Assembly: GCF_040869045.1 (NCBI RefSeq)
Contig: NC_090319.1
Span: 373,069,601-373,133,600, forward strand
DNA: 64,000 nt
Direction: 5' to 3'
Origin: Eurosta solidaginis
Taxonomy: Eukaryota > Arthropoda > Insecta > Diptera > Tephritidae
In this document: one piece after another, positions 33,861 through 45,878 of the stretch
Layout of the letters: each line of letters begins with the position of its first letter
How positions within the stretch are numbered: the stretch's first letter is position 1
Notes under the pieces: model-generated
The model's input: only the letters and a program-made list of their open reading frames with translations
Databases searched by the model: none
Told to the model about the DNA's origin: nothing
Translations under genes and position numbers: made by a program

Positions 33861-34769
33861 CCCAAATGAAAGTGTTTTGTCCATATTTCTATACCCAGTT
33901 GTAATAGCACGAAGCATATTAAACTTAGTAAGTCTGACAGTTGCGAAAGAACGGCATATATGAATTGAGATAAAATAAGAATTTAATTCTAAAATATCAA
34001 AATTATTAGCATAAAAGAGCATAATTTTGTCACGACTGGTTGTTGGCTGTCTTGTGAACGGGTTGGCATTAGTTTAGTGCAACGCGTCTATGCTTACATC
34101 CAACATTTGTTTCCGGTCCATGCAATCTGGGCGTGAGAAACGTAGATTCACGATGCTGTTACTACTCCGTGTGAAACCGCGGTTTAGGATAGAGAAGGAA
34201 GATGCTTGGCGACGAAACTCTGGCATTTGCGGCTTAAAGGCATATAGAGATTCGCAGCTCCTATTCTGCTTAAGGAATGCTCTCCACTGTGTCGTATCAG
34301 TAGTCTTGCTATAGAAATAGTGAGTAACATCGTAGGCTTGGAGAAAATATCACGGTCCAAGTAAGGTCAGTGAAGAGAGTAGGGCCTCTATACATCGAAG
34401 GTTAACATTCAAGTCGTTCTATCTGTTTGTTGACATATCGCCATTATTTTCACCTCTCTCTGGATTATAACTTTCGCGGATGCGCCGTCCTTTCTGTGTG
34501 GTTCCCTTTGCAGGTTGGTAAGGTTAACAATTGAAAGGGAAAAACTATACATTGTGCAAAGGCATTAACAGCAGTGGGCCGATGTCGCGATCATACATAT
34601 TCTTAGCTGGCATACGAAGAGCACATGGTGTGGGGGACTAGAAGTTGATGACTCCTTCTTACGCGAGTGCATGTGTCAGAAAAGGAGGGGTGGGACGGGG
34701 GTACAAGCTGGTGCTCGGCATTGCTACTGTCCATGCTACGTAAGTTATGGTAATGGTTTGGGGCGGTCG
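33861..34769. other. Spacer inside the inverted repeat pair, no gene recognised
   Basis: Between the two family-2 copies. A plus-strand frame at 34090-34314 has no recognisable motif. Confidence 0.3.
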
Positions 34770-35258
34770 CCTTAGCTCGAGGCGTTGATTAGCGCGAGCA
34801 ACAGCGAACAGTTGACGTGGCCTGCTGGGAAGCGCTGCGTACGCTTGAGCGTCGACGTTTTTACTTTTGTACAAATTTCGGGGGCGATGAACATTGGCTT
34901 CTAACCAAGAACAATTCGGACGATGTATTCATTTATTACACTTGACACACTGCCAAGAGTATAACCGTCTGAGGTAGATCCTTTTCCGACATATGCAGCA
35001 GAACCACAGTTTGGGACTGGGTCTAAGTTCAATACCTTACCAATGGATGTTGCCTACTGGGCAGCGATGCGAAGGTGGCAGAGGTACGCTTGAGAGCGAA
35101 CCAGGGGACGTCCTTGGACGCGAACAGTTGGGACCCGTCGGATGCGACGAACGATGGGTTGTAACCCAGAACAACCAGAGTGGTGTACCCATCTTTTACA
35201 CGTGAGACACTGCCAACAGTCTGATGTAGATCCTGTTCCGACTTATGCAGCAGAACCA
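34770..35258. repeat. Degenerate ~250-bp tandem duplication
   Basis: 'TTCCGACATATGCAGCAGAA' near 34984 returns as TTCCGACTTATGCAGCAGAA near 35235. The preceding 'CACTGCCAAGAGT', 'GAACAATTCGG' and 'TACGCTTGAG' blocks return in the same order. Two diverged units, GC-richer than the surroundings. It lies directly upstream of the Jockey copy and may be its 5' region. Confidence 0.55.
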
Positions 35259-35269
35259 CCGAATAGCTC

Positions 35270-36240
35270 CGGTACATAGAACCGGCTTCCGTTTGAAGCC
35301 AAAGCCTGGCAAATCAGCTAACGAAGGCGAATCATATCGACCGATATCACTACTTTACCAGTAGCGAAGACATTTAAACCGTCCTGCTCCCTCATTTAAC
35401 GGCGAATCTTCGCGCAGCCACCCATCAAGATCGCTTTCGCAAAATGCACAGCACTACCACCTCTCTTAACACCAGAAACACTCAGATAAATTATGGACTA
35501 AATCAGGAAAAATCTCATCACCGAGCGGTGCTCGTGGCACTGCACCTTTCAAAAGCTTTTGACACAATCAATCAGGGCACGCTACTCCAATACATAGAAG
35601 GCTCGCACTTCCCCCCTTGTTTTAAAAGATGGACCGCGAATTATCTGAATGGTTGGCAAGCATCGATTCAATTTAGGAACGAAATCTCAAAGTGTAGGAG
35701 AATTAAACAGGGGATAACACATGGTGGTATCCTATCCCCGCATATGTTTAATTTATTCAAACAGGACATCCTAGCAAACAACGGCTTGATTTAGCCTCGC
35801 CTCCATGGGGGAGCATCTCCATAAGCACTATGATGAGATCCAAAACCTGCCAATACAGTAGTTTGATCCAGACAAGCATAACGGCGATCTAAGCAAAATC
35901 CACACTGAATCGGTACTCTTGCAGCAGATTACCAAGGGAGACACGAGTCACCCTGGCACAACTTTTTTCTGGATATTATAATAGGTCAAACCCTTACTTG
36001 TCCAGTATCAACCCTGATATACGTAATGTATGCCCTGCATGCCATGTGTCCTTACATGATACCAACCATCATTTCAATTGTAATGTGGACCCTACGCCTC
36101 TAACACCAATCTCTCTATGGACCGCCCCTGTTTATACTGCAGGTTTTGTTGGACTCCCGTTAGAGGACTCTGATGACAATTTGTGAACGGTCGTGCCAAT
36201 TGAATGGGCCGTAGCACTGTCAGCACAAGAACAACATAAA
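35270..36240 (+). mobile_element. Jockey-type non-LTR retrotransposon, internally deleted copy 1
   Basis: RT motifs 'YRPIS' (around 35336) and, in the frame 35444-35794, 'ALHLSKAFDTINQGTLL' and 'GITHGGILSPHMFNLF'. The frame breaks just before the catalytic YADD block and jumps to the 3' region. The frame 35998-36186 carries the Cys/His-rich tail 'NVCPACHVSLHDTNHHFNC' and ends 'LPLEDSDDNL'. The same tail, less well kept, ends copies at 44205-45440 and about 63000-63640. Confidence 0.8.
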
Positions 36241-36464
36241 TATTTGTGCAAAACTATTCGATGTTAAAATCCAAATGGTCAACTACCATTAAATTCACTA
36301 ATATTTGTACATACGTACCACAACAGGTTATACATTTTTGGATTTACCAGAACTAAAGAATATCATACTTGCTAAGATTTCAAAATAAAAGTAAGCGAAA
36401 AATTAAAGCACGTACAGAAAATACAAAAAAATGTCAAGAATGTCATCTAACAACATAGTGCACT
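36241..36464. other. Short gene-free stretch
   Basis: AT-rich sequence between the Jockey 3' end and the family-2 repeat; nothing recognised. Confidence 0.3.
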
Positions 36465-37716
36465 TTTTATACCTTTCATGAACATGAAATGGTATATTAA
36501 CTTTGGTCCGATGTTTGTAACGTTGAGAAATATAGAAGATAGGCTCACCATTAAGTATACCGAATTGATCAGGGCGACGAACTTAGTTGATATAACCATG
36601 TCCGTCTGTCAGTCCGTCCGTTTGTCCGTTTGAACGCAAACTAGACCCTCAAATTTTGAGTTATCTCAATGAAATTTGGCAGAAGGATGTATTTTTGTAT
36701 TATATTAAACATATATCTCCCATGCAACCGATCGTTCAGATAAGACGATTTTGGTCATTCCTGCCGCAATTTGGAAATTATAAACGTGAAACTTGGTGAT
36801 CTATATTTTAATATATCATAGAAGATATCCTGAAAAAATAACTTTGATCGGAGCTATATATAGTTATATCCCATACAACCGGTCGTTCAGATAGAAAGAT
36901 TTTTGGTCATTTCTCCCTTAATTTAGATGGTATAAACGTGAAACTCGGTGATCTATATTTTAATATATCATAGAAGATTTTTTGAAAAAATCACTTTGAT
37001 CGGAGCTATATATAGTATATATCCCATACAACCGATCGTTCAGATAGAAAATTTTTTGGCAATTTCTCCCTTAATTTCCAATATAAAAACATTAAACTTG
37101 GTGATATTTATTCTAATATATCATAGAAGATTTCAGGAAAAAATCATTTCGATCGGAGCTATATATAATATATATCCCATACAACCGATCGTTGAAATAG
37201 AAAGATTTTTAGCCATTTCTCCCTTAATTTCCAATACAAAAGCGTTAAACTTGGTAATATTTATTCTAATATATCATAGAGGATTTCCTGAAAAAATCAC
37301 TTTGATCGGAGCTATATGTATATAGTATATATGTACCTATCCCATACAAGCGATCGTTCAGATAGAAAGATTTTTAGCCATTTCTCCCTTAATTTCCAAT
37401 ATAAAAACGTGAAACTTGGTGATATATATTCTAATATATCATAGAAGATTTCCTGTAAAACTCATTTCTATCGGAGCTATATTTAATATATATCCCATAC
37501 AATCGATCGTTCAGATAAGGGGGTTTTTTGCGATTTTTTATTTTATATTTATCCTAAAAATCGTTTAGGTATGTACATCTGTTCACTATGTATTTCTTAT
37601 CTTATAAATCCGATTATTTGGAGATTAAGAACGGGATAAGATTATTGTTCAGCCCCATTCATGAAAGGTATGAAGTCTTCGGAACAGCCGAAGACAGTCC
37701 CGTCCTTACTTGTTTT
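36465..37716 (-). repeat. Long non-coding dispersed repeat, family 2, copy 2 (inverted)
   Basis: Reverse-complement copy of 32724-33860, about 1.25 kb, with the same ends (TACCTTTCATGAACATGAAA at left, CCGTCCTTACTTGTTTT at right). It has the same ~180-bp modules and a (GTCC)n run at 36601-36630. It has one or two more modules than copy 1. The 125-residue frame at 36948-37325 is only the module read through, and its repeated peptide blocks show this. Confidence 0.8.
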
Positions 37717-38726
37717 TTATTTCTCTTTGAATTCCAAACGAATTTTTGTTGGTTCCTGCTGCACTGATGATCAATAACTTCTTTTTACTGTTCTTTTCAT
37801 GCTCACCTTGTCTTGAATGCACTAAATTGCCTTAAGATTTGTTGCAGCTATGGCAGGGCTTAAGGAAACTTTCACTTTTGGTTGACATGTCACGTTTTCC
37901 CTGATGCCGCAGCAAATCATTTCCGGTTGCTGCTACTTTTTGTATGCATTTTTTGTTGGTGCTGGTTGCAATTTTTGAATTGAACGTGCGAAGCAAAACA
38001 AAAATATCGATGTTGGTTTTTGTACTTTTTATATGGGATCTGCTTACACCCTGTGCTAACAGAGGGAACGTTGCAGCAGTATTGTGTGTATGAACCGCAG
38101 ATGCACCAGACTCTTATAGCATGTTGCAAGTTCATTTATGCAGCATGAAAATTAGATATTTGGATTAGTTTCTTGTTTTGCGGTTGCCTTTGGCTAAAAT
38201 AACAATCGGAGTCTCAAATATATGTATGACAGAAGGTATTTTTGTTTATGTTCACTTAGATAAAAAATACCAGAAAGTTCACTTAAATTGATATAAAATT
38301 TTGTGCAAGTAAACCAAATTTGGTAAACAAATTTGGAAAGCTAGGTGAGTCAATGGTCTCTGGCTGTAAATGGTCTATAAAGCTAGTACCACTGACCTCC
38401 ATTCCACAAAGCTGTATTATAGACAGGCTGGGGACATAGCGAAATCGAAGGAAATGAGATAGCTGGTAAGATGGCACGTAGAGGATTACGGGAAGAAGGC
38501 GAGAAAATAACCAGCGTCGAAGTAACCACACCACCCCCCGAAGGGTGACCAAAGGGGAAATTCATAATTTTTTCGTGAACAAAGCTCTATAAAAGTGGAA
38601 GAGCACCACGAAATTTCAAGGAAATTCAAGAGCTACATGACAAGAGTACGAGAAAAGGAGAGCTAGTAGTCTACTGGGAAGATCTAAAGCCGACACCCAT
38701 AAACTTATAGCGGTCTGCACCAGTCA
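37717..38726. other. Gene-free stretch
   Basis: No clear gene. 38440-38720 may be the upstream, unreadable part of the retrotransposon tail that follows. Confidence 0.3.
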
Positions 38727-38945
38727 TTTGGCTTTAGGCATGCATGCGGAAAAGATGAGTTTTCCGTATAATGACCACTGCAGAAGGTGTAAAGACGTAA
38801 CTGCAAAAGAAAAAAAAGCAGATCCTACGGAAGCACCTTTTATAAAATCTGGAAAGATTATGGGAGAAGGAACTCCAAATATTCTTGATTATATAAACGA
38901 CTTGGGCTGGTCAGAATACACATCTGGAATCAAACAAAAATGCTG
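38727..38945 (+). mobile_element. C-terminal fragment of an R1/I-type non-LTR element
   Basis: Frame reading 'GMHAEKMSFPYNDHCRRC', then after a short loss 'PNILDYINDLGWSEYT'. The first block fits the Cys/His motif (HxxxM..P..DxCRxC) and the second the LF(I/L)xxxGW ending of R1/I-type polymerases. It is distinct in sequence from the LOA-type copies. Confidence 0.55.
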
Positions 38946-38965
38946 AATAAGGCCACATGTGAACC

Positions 38966-39295
38966 AACTAGAGCTTACGATCTGGTTCGAGAAGAGATTT
39001 CTCGCGAGATTCTCGAATCTCGAAATACTCGTAAAGCTCGCGAGATTCTCGAAATTCTATTTAATCAATGCGTCTGTTGTTTTATATATAGCTTACCATT
39101 TATTCTGGAGCACAAACGCAAATGTCTACAATACCACAATTAAAAACCACCGAAATTCGTAGAGTACTGCCGTTGCAGGAGCTTAATTGAATGTCGAGAA
39201 GCTCGCGTGATTTACGAATATTTCGAGACACGAGAATCTCGCGAGAAGCAGAGTTCTCCATTTCTCTGGTCTCGGAATTCTCGCTCTAGAACCTA
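38966..39295. mobile_element. MITE with 59-bp inverted arms (TCTCGCGAGA motif)
   Basis: Bases 38999-39057 and 39189-39247 are inverted copies of equal length (59 bases), about 85-90% alike. Each has TTCTCGCGAGATTCTCG at the outer end and GCGAG-TTCTCGA-ATTC at the inner end. Outer flanks are also CTCGAG/TCTCG-rich and inverted. The core between arms is about 130 bases and non-coding. TCTCGCGAGA is itself a palindrome, so each arm can also self-pair. Superfamily not identified. Confidence 0.75.
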
Positions 39296-40679
39296 CATTT
39301 CTTGTTTAGTCGCACAGTGTTTTTAAATGATTTTTATAACTTTTTTTTTTTAATATAATTATTTTTCTTCAATACCAATCAAAAGTGGGTAGATTTATGA
39401 TGTGGCAGAACGCGAAAGCCTCTCCTGCACTTCAAAGATTGAAATCTGATAGTATCTCACGTTGTTGTAGTTGTTTGTACACATTATTGCTAATAGTCCG
39501 CAGTAAAAGATGATCATGCGGTTGATCAGCAAGCGAAAACGATGCAAGTTCTTGCGTCGCATTGGGTCACGCAAGGCTGTCTGATGGTCGCGGTGTGTAA
39601 AACTCCATGCCGTGATTGGTAAAAAAGGTGCTTGAGGAAAATTTTGATAGATCATAATAAATTAATAAAAAAAAATATTAAAAACAGCGAAAGTAAAAGC
39701 GGTAATGATCACTTGATTGGAAAATTACACACAAGCGCTTGACGGCGCATAGCGAAGTTCTTTTTTTGTTTTTTTTTTTTTTTTGTTTTACTGCAATTTG
39801 CATTACAATTTAATTTTTGGTTGTCATTATTTTTATTGCCGCATGAGTTTTGTACATAATGCTTTGCTGAAAAAAAAGAAATGGGTTTTCAAATTGCCAA
39901 ATATCCATCATTGACATAGTGGGTTTGCGCCACCGCGCTGTTGTTTTGCATTAAACTTTTTAACCGCCGACTGCTAGCCTGTTGCCGCGTTTTTGCAGTC
40001 AACAATTATTTAATTCAAATTTTCCCACTAAGGCCCGAGTTTTAGGTAGTGGATTAAGCTAAGTTTAAACTAAGTTAACTTCACTCTAAACAAAGGTCCC
40101 GTTAAACTACAGAGCAGTTTCCCAGTCATGGTTTACGATGGCGTTTGGGGTTGGCTTTTTTGTACGGCAGCATTATTTCTTAATTATCTAGATAATTTGT
40201 AGATAAGGCAGCAGCTGGATTTCCCAACAAACAGCGAAAAAATATTTCTCCAGCCTTCGATCAGTAGTTCTGAATTTTAAATTCAATATTATTCTCTAAT
40301 TATTCTTTAAAGCTGATATTACTTAACTTGATATCTAACACCATTCTCCCATCAGTATCCACCCTTTGAGAAATTTCGTAGAAATTACAGTTCTTGAATT
40401 GATCTTCAACGTCATTCTCAAAATGTTTTCAAAGCTTTGAGAAGCGTTGAGAAATTTATAGTTCCCAAATGATTATCCTGCTTCTTTCTCCAGTTGATAG
40501 CCTAAATTGGATATCGAGTTGAGGTGGAGATGAAAAAAAAATTTTCTCCAAGGTACTACCACCACTGTTGGCTGGTTGGTAACAGTAATGAATTGTGGTG
40601 AAATACTGTGCTATTGGAATCTTACATTTAAGTCCAATTAGAGAACTTGATTAGAAGTTGAGAACTATCTTTTTTAACT
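39296..40679. other. Gene-free stretch
   Basis: Holds a T-rich run at 39766-39786 and AT-rich sequence; no motif-bearing frame recognised. Confidence 0.3.
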
Positions 40680-42590
40680 TAAGTAACATGGATGGTCTTA
40701 ATTACATTAAAGTACACCCTGCCTTAATCAGATGGATCGGCTGCATGTTAAATTGCAGGAAGATAACATCACAATGGGGATTGTACGAGGCCACGAAATC
40801 GGTGGACAGGGGAACGACGCAGAGAGGGATGCTATCACCTCTGCTTTGGACGCTGGTCATCAACCAACTGCTCAGGCAATTTGATGAGGGACCTGTAAAA
40901 CTTGCGGCTTGCGCGGATGACGATTAGCTCTTTGATGGATCGGGCGCTTCGGGATATTCATACCTGGGCATCAAATGTCGGGTTGAAAGTCAACGCGGAC
41001 AAGACGGATATGGTCTTGTTTACAAAGGGGTACAAGGCCTCAAATTGGATCAGGCCTAGGTTAGGAGGGTGACTCTACAGGAGAAACCTTGCACAAAGTA
41101 TCTAGGAATCATCCTAGACAGTAAGCTGTCATGGATGCTCAACGTGGAGGAGAGGGTGAAGAGGGCTTCAACGGCACTTTATGCATGTAAATGAATGCTG
41201 GGGTGTACGTGGGGCTTATCGCCCTCTCTTTCTCATTGGGTTTTTATAGCGATTGTAAGCCCTATCCTATACTATGGAGTTCTTGTTTGGTGGAAAGCCA
41301 CACAAAAAGCTACTTACCTCAAAAAATTAGAGGGGGTATGCAGACTATCAATGCTTAGCATTACGGGAGCCCTGAAGACAACCCCAACAGCTGCACTGTA
41401 TGCCATTCTGCATTTCCACCTGTAGACCAGGTAGCAAAGAATATAGCGTTAACAACTGCAACCAGGCTCGGTGCCTCGGGCAGCTTTAGCGTCGACAATA
41501 CGGCCACAGTAGTATAGCGTCATCAATCACAAGACGAACAGACTACCTGATTCCCTATCTGCGCTTCGAGGGCAATCTTAAGGCCACAATAGAGGTGGAC
41601 GGTTGGCGCAAGGGTGCTCAAATGGCGGACAAGGCGATACATGTGTACACAGATGGTTCCAAAGTAGTGGAAGGAGTAGGGTCTGCGGTATACTGTGCTG
41701 ATCCGGAAATAAACAGATCCTACAGGCTGCCGGATTACTGTAGCGTTTTTCAAGCGGAAATAGTAGCCGAAACCAAAGAAGGAGAAACCCTGGAAGAAAA
41801 TAGCCCAAGCTGCAATCCTGTTAACTTTTATATTGACAGTCAAGCAGAAATTAAGGCAATAATCTCGCATAGCATAACATCTAAATGCGTGTTAGAGTGT
41901 AAGCAGTCCCTGGAGAGAATCGGGACAGGGAGAAGCATACATCTATATTGGGTCCCAGGGCACATAGGAATAGATGGCAATGAAAAAGCGGATGAACTAG
42001 CTAAAAAGGGCGCATCCCTTGATGCTTGCTCAGGAGACGTTACAATTAGACTGGGCGAAATTAAGCGAAGGCGACAGGTGCACACGATCGACCAAGCAGG
42101 AAAGTCGTGGGTTGAAGCGCGGGCTGTAAAGTGTCGAAGATTGTGTGCAGGTATTATAACACTAGACTAACAAAGTTGCTTCTATCATTAAAAAGTGAGG
42201 ACTGTAGACTCATGAGGTGTATTCTGACTGGACACTGTCTTCTGGCGTCACATGCCTTTAAATTAGGCTTGGTCGGTGATAGCAGATGTAGGAAGTGCGG
42301 CTTGGAGGAGGAAACGATCGAGCACGTTCTGTGCTTTTGCCCTGCGCTTGCCAGGCTAAGACTCCAGCTATTAGGAGTGATACAGCTGTCAGATCTAGAA
42401 GCAGCAAGTGGCTTAAATCCTAGGAAGTTTCTAGTATTTGCCAAGAGGACGGAGTTATTTTATAACATAGGTCCTGGTTTTTGATAGGGTTTTTCAGTTT
42501 GGTGTAAAACAAACTTCTGGTAACACTACGGACTTATTCAGTCTATGTGAGGTCCTCATGGACTGGCCAGTTCAACCTAACCTAACCGCA
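40680..42590 (+). mobile_element. LOA/R1/I-type non-LTR retrotransposon, 5'-truncated copy 2
   Basis: Starts within the reverse transcriptase: 'VHPALIRWIGCMLNCRKI', 'RGTTQRGMLSPLLWTLVIN' (RT motif 4/B) and 'ACADDD', where the catalytic (Y/C)ADD lies just before a frame break at 40925. The thumb follows in other frames ('YLGIILDSKLSW', 'SPILYYGVLVWWKATQ'). RNase H is at 41595-42122 ('HVYTDGSK', 'FYIDSQAEIKAI', 'WVPGHIGIDGNEKADELAKK'), then the Cys/His tail at 42131-42484. The 3' end is CCAGTTCAACCTAACCTAAC at 42567-42586. Same family as copy 1; several frameshifts make it inactive. Confidence 0.85.
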
Positions 42591-42599
42591 TATATAATC

Positions 42600-42690
42600 G
42601 TACGAATAGAATACGGTTATTGCTCAATTCTATTCATGAAAGGCACGAGATCTTCGGCACCACCGTTGACAGTTCCGTCCTTAATTTTTT
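42600..42690 (-). repeat. Terminal fragment of family-2 repeat
   Basis: Matches the right end of 36465-37716 (ATTCATGAAAGG...GAGATCTTCGGCACCACCG...CAGTTCCGTCCTTA), about 90 bases, diverged. Confidence 0.55.
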
Positions 42691-43310
42691 TTGTAATTTT
42701 TTTGTTGCTGCTAATTTAAAATTCTTCCATCTAAGTATATTGCCGTGTGATATATTTAAACTATATTTGCGTTGAAATTAAATTTTGAGAGCTACTCGGA
42801 AAAAAGTTACGATTTTCCATGGAATACTCGTTTATCTTTGTAATTGCTTTGTACTCGAACATATTTACTGCGATGGCTATGTCTAATGTTTGGGAGGTAT
42901 GAAAATAAGAAAGGGAAATTAAATTTGAATGCCAAACTGAAAAATATAAATATGTCTACTTAAGGGCAATGGGACCTTGTGAAACAAATAAAAAATTATG
43001 AGATCTAGCGTGAAGATCTCCTAGTTTGCTCTGTAACACCATCGAAAACATTTGTTGAGTAATTTTGTTTTTGTAATATATAGAGTTGACAAAATCCGTC
43101 AGTTGGTACGTATATGGATTACTTGAAAAATTCGTCTTTATGTTGTGATTTGCCATATTTATACACAGGGAATATGAGTAACGGGCATCTCGGAAAAATG
43201 CCGCCAGGTGGTGCTGGTGTCGAGATACTTAGACAATTTTCCATTCTAGGCCAAGAAAAAACGTGGAGAATAAAATGGAGGTGAACATTTTTACCTTTAA
43301 GGCCCGACAA
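42691..43310. other. Gene-free stretch
   Basis: No gene or repeat recognised except a GC-richer piece around 43180-43250 of unknown nature. Confidence 0.3.
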
Positions 43311-43388
43311 GTTAACTTTTTCTGCCCGGGGTGTGAACCCAGGATCTTCGGTGTGGTAGGCGGATTATGCTAACATCACATCACGGTA
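43311..43388 (-). mobile_element. tRNA-like SINE head
   Basis: On the minus strand it holds an A-box-like 'CCGTGATGTGATGTTAGCAT' and a B box 'GGGTTCACACCCCGGGC', aligning with the head of the SINE at 20061-20419. The body is missing or too diverged. Its 5' end abuts the 5S-like sequence on the other strand. Confidence 0.65.
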
Positions 43389-43499
43389 GTCAACGATCAT
43401 ACCACGCAGAATACATCTGTTCTCGCCTGATCACCGAAATTAAGCAGCGTCGAGCGCAGTTAGTTCTTAGATGGGGGATCGCTTGGGAGCACCGCGTGT
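43389..43499 (+). rRNA. 5S rRNA-like sequence (probable pseudogene or SINE head)
   Basis: Aligns with insect 5S rRNA from its first base for about 111 of 120 bases, with roughly a dozen substitutions by eye. Highly recognisable blocks are GATCACCGAAATTAAGCAGC and CTTAGATGGGGGATCGCTTG. The internal promoter (A block and C block around AAGCAGCGTCG and GCTTGGGAGCACCGCG) is largely kept. The last bases (the 3' half of helix I) are missing, so the terminal stem cannot close. Most changes are C-to-T or G-to-A. It is an isolated copy, not part of a visible 5S array, and is better read as a pseudogene or 5S-derived retroposon head. Confidence 0.8.
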
Positions 43500-44204
43500 A
43501 AATTACATAGTATTACCTTTGAAATATTTATCTAATTTATTTTTCTTTTTTGACTCATGAGACACACTATCTCAACTGAGAAGTGATGTAACACCAAGAA
43601 GTGACGTATTTCCAATTTTTTTCTGTTTTCACGGAATATCTCAGGCTCCATCACGCAACTCTCAGATTTCTTTCGCCTCATCTCCATTCCGATAGAGCAC
43701 GTATTATCCCATCCATCCACCAGGACTCAGTTCATTTATAGCCATTTTCTTTGAATTTTGATTTATTCCTTATGAGTAAATCGTTCATTCGAGTTTGCTT
43801 GCCTTGCAATAGAACACCGTTAACGCCGATAAACATTATTTTGCGAATGTTCTCATTTGTTAGTTTTCCTTAATTAATTTATGTACTAATAATTGAGCTA
43901 TTCAAATATGAATTCCTAAAATCTAAAATTTTTTTTCTGATGAAGTTTACTAATTCGAAAACTAATAAGAGCCGATATATATTTATAAGACACAATATAA
44001 ATAAAGTTTTATACATAAGACTGTATAAAAAAACAGATTCACCTTCACCTATCCGTATTTAACTGACATATTAAAGTACAAGGCGTTGTATGGAAAATAA
44101 TCAAGAAAAAGCAATCAGCTGTTGGGATAACAACATCTGTTACTGAATTCGCCTGCATCCTGCTGAACCAAGGATTTGCACAGCGTTGCTTGGAAATGCG
44201 ATCA
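43500..44204. other. Gene-free stretch
   Basis: Nothing recognised on either strand. Confidence 0.3.
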
Positions 44205-45440
44205 GCAGATGGGATAACACCACACTTTTGTTTAATTTCTACATATCTAAGCTACCTTCGCCACCAGAAGGAGTTACTATCGTTTCCTACGCCGATGACT
44301 GCACAATAATAGCCACAGGCCCAGGCCCACAGATTGGTGAGCTTTGCAACAGAATAATGGCTACCTCCCTAATCTCTCCAGCTTTTTCACCTCGCGAAAC
44401 CTGGCATTATCACCGACTAAATCCTCCGCGACCTTATTTACAACATGGATGTCCCAAATGTCGATAATTTTGAACATCCACGTCGATGGCACTACGCTGC
44501 CGACTGTCCTACACCCCAAAATATTGAGTGTGACGTTTGATCAGGATCTAAATTTTGGTGAGCATGCAGCCGCAATTGTAACGAAAATCCAGAGCAGTAA
44601 TAAAATCCGCAAATCCCTTGCTGGCAGTACTTGGGGAAAAGACAGAGAAACGATCATTACCACATACAAAACAATTGGCCAGCCGATTGCATGCTACGCG
44701 TCCCCTATATGGTCGCCAAGCATAAAAACTACTCACTGGAAGAAGCTGCAGGCTTGCCAAAATACTGCTCTCAGAACCGACACGGACTGTCTTCTTATGT
44801 CCACAGAACACCGTCTGCATAATGAGGCGAGAATACTCCCCATCAGGGAGAGAAATGAGATGCTAACCAAACAGTTCCTGTTGAATACCCAGAAACCTGG
44901 GCATCCCGACAGACATCTGATTGATGAGCCAACACCGCCTAGGGGCTTAAGGAGTCATCTCCGTAAGCATTATGATGAAATACGGCACCTGAGGACTCAG
45001 CCGTATGAAGCAAAAAAAAACAAGCAGGTCCTCAGCGAACTCCACAAACAGGCGTCGGACCTTTATGCCAGGAATTTCCAGTACTCAAAGAACAGTACCC
45101 AAAACTTGTGGAAGAGGAACGCATACTCCACAGGGAAACGCGAGCCACTCTAGCTCAACTTCGTTCTGGATACTTTAACAGGTTAAACTCTTTACTATCA
45201 GAATCAACCCCGACATACAAAATGTATGCCCCGCTTGGAATGTGTCCCCACATGACACCAACCATCTCTCTTTAATTGTAATGTGGAACCAACGCCTCTA
45301 ACACCCCTTTCATTATGGTCCACCCCTTTCGAAACAGCAAGTTTCCTTGGACTCCCGTTAGAGGATATTGATGACAATTTGTGATCGGTCGCAGCTATTA
45401 GGTGGGGCGGGCGAAGCACTGCTACAACAACAACAACCTG
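44205..45440 (+). mobile_element. Jockey-type non-LTR retrotransposon, 5'-truncated copy 2
   Basis: Starts in the RT palm with 'LFNFYISKLP', then 'SYADDCTIIATG', the intact YADD catalytic block. After a frame change the frame 44344-45153 runs through the thumb ('LSVTFDQDLNFGEHAAAIV', 'YASPIWSPSIKTTHWKKL') into the C-terminal block 'NTQKPGHPDRHLIDEPTPPR'. The 3' end keeps the Cys/His coding tail, out of frame, and closes with (CAA)n at about 45430-45438, a typical short simple-repeat tail. Same family as 35270-36240 and 63000-63640. Confidence 0.85.
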
Positions 45441-45870
45441 GTAGTGAATTCGTCTTGGTTATATGTTATCGAAACTGGCTTCGCAAAGCCTTCCTAGAGC
45501 GCATTATACGAAAGCTTTTTTCGATATGGTCTATAATTCACGCTTCTTATTATAAATTGCAATTTTCTTCATTCTGGAGGTGAGTTTGAAATGTAGTATA
45601 TGGTTTTCTTTTATTGTCTATTGTAAAAATGTTCATACTTGCCTAAGAGCATTTAAATTATGCCTTTGCGTGTCGACAAACATTTTGGCAAATGCACGAA
45701 CGTCACCAAATACAAGTAGAGAAATGAATTTTTTCTTTCAAATATCGAATGCATGTCAAGCTGAAACATTAATTTAATTCATACAATCAATTCACAGAAG
45801 AAAGTGGGTGGAAAAAGTTTTGCACATGGAAAGTGTTGTATATCGATAAAGATCCAAACAGACAAACAAG
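45441..45870. other. Gene-free stretch
   Basis: No motif-bearing frame recognised. Confidence 0.3.
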
Positions 45871-45878
45871 CCGATCGA

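Noticed and set aside
36948..37325. 125-residue frame with repeated IYHRRF and YPIQPIV blocks
   Set aside because: The peptide repeat follows the ~180-bp modules of the family-2 dispersed repeat, and the other copy does not keep the frame.
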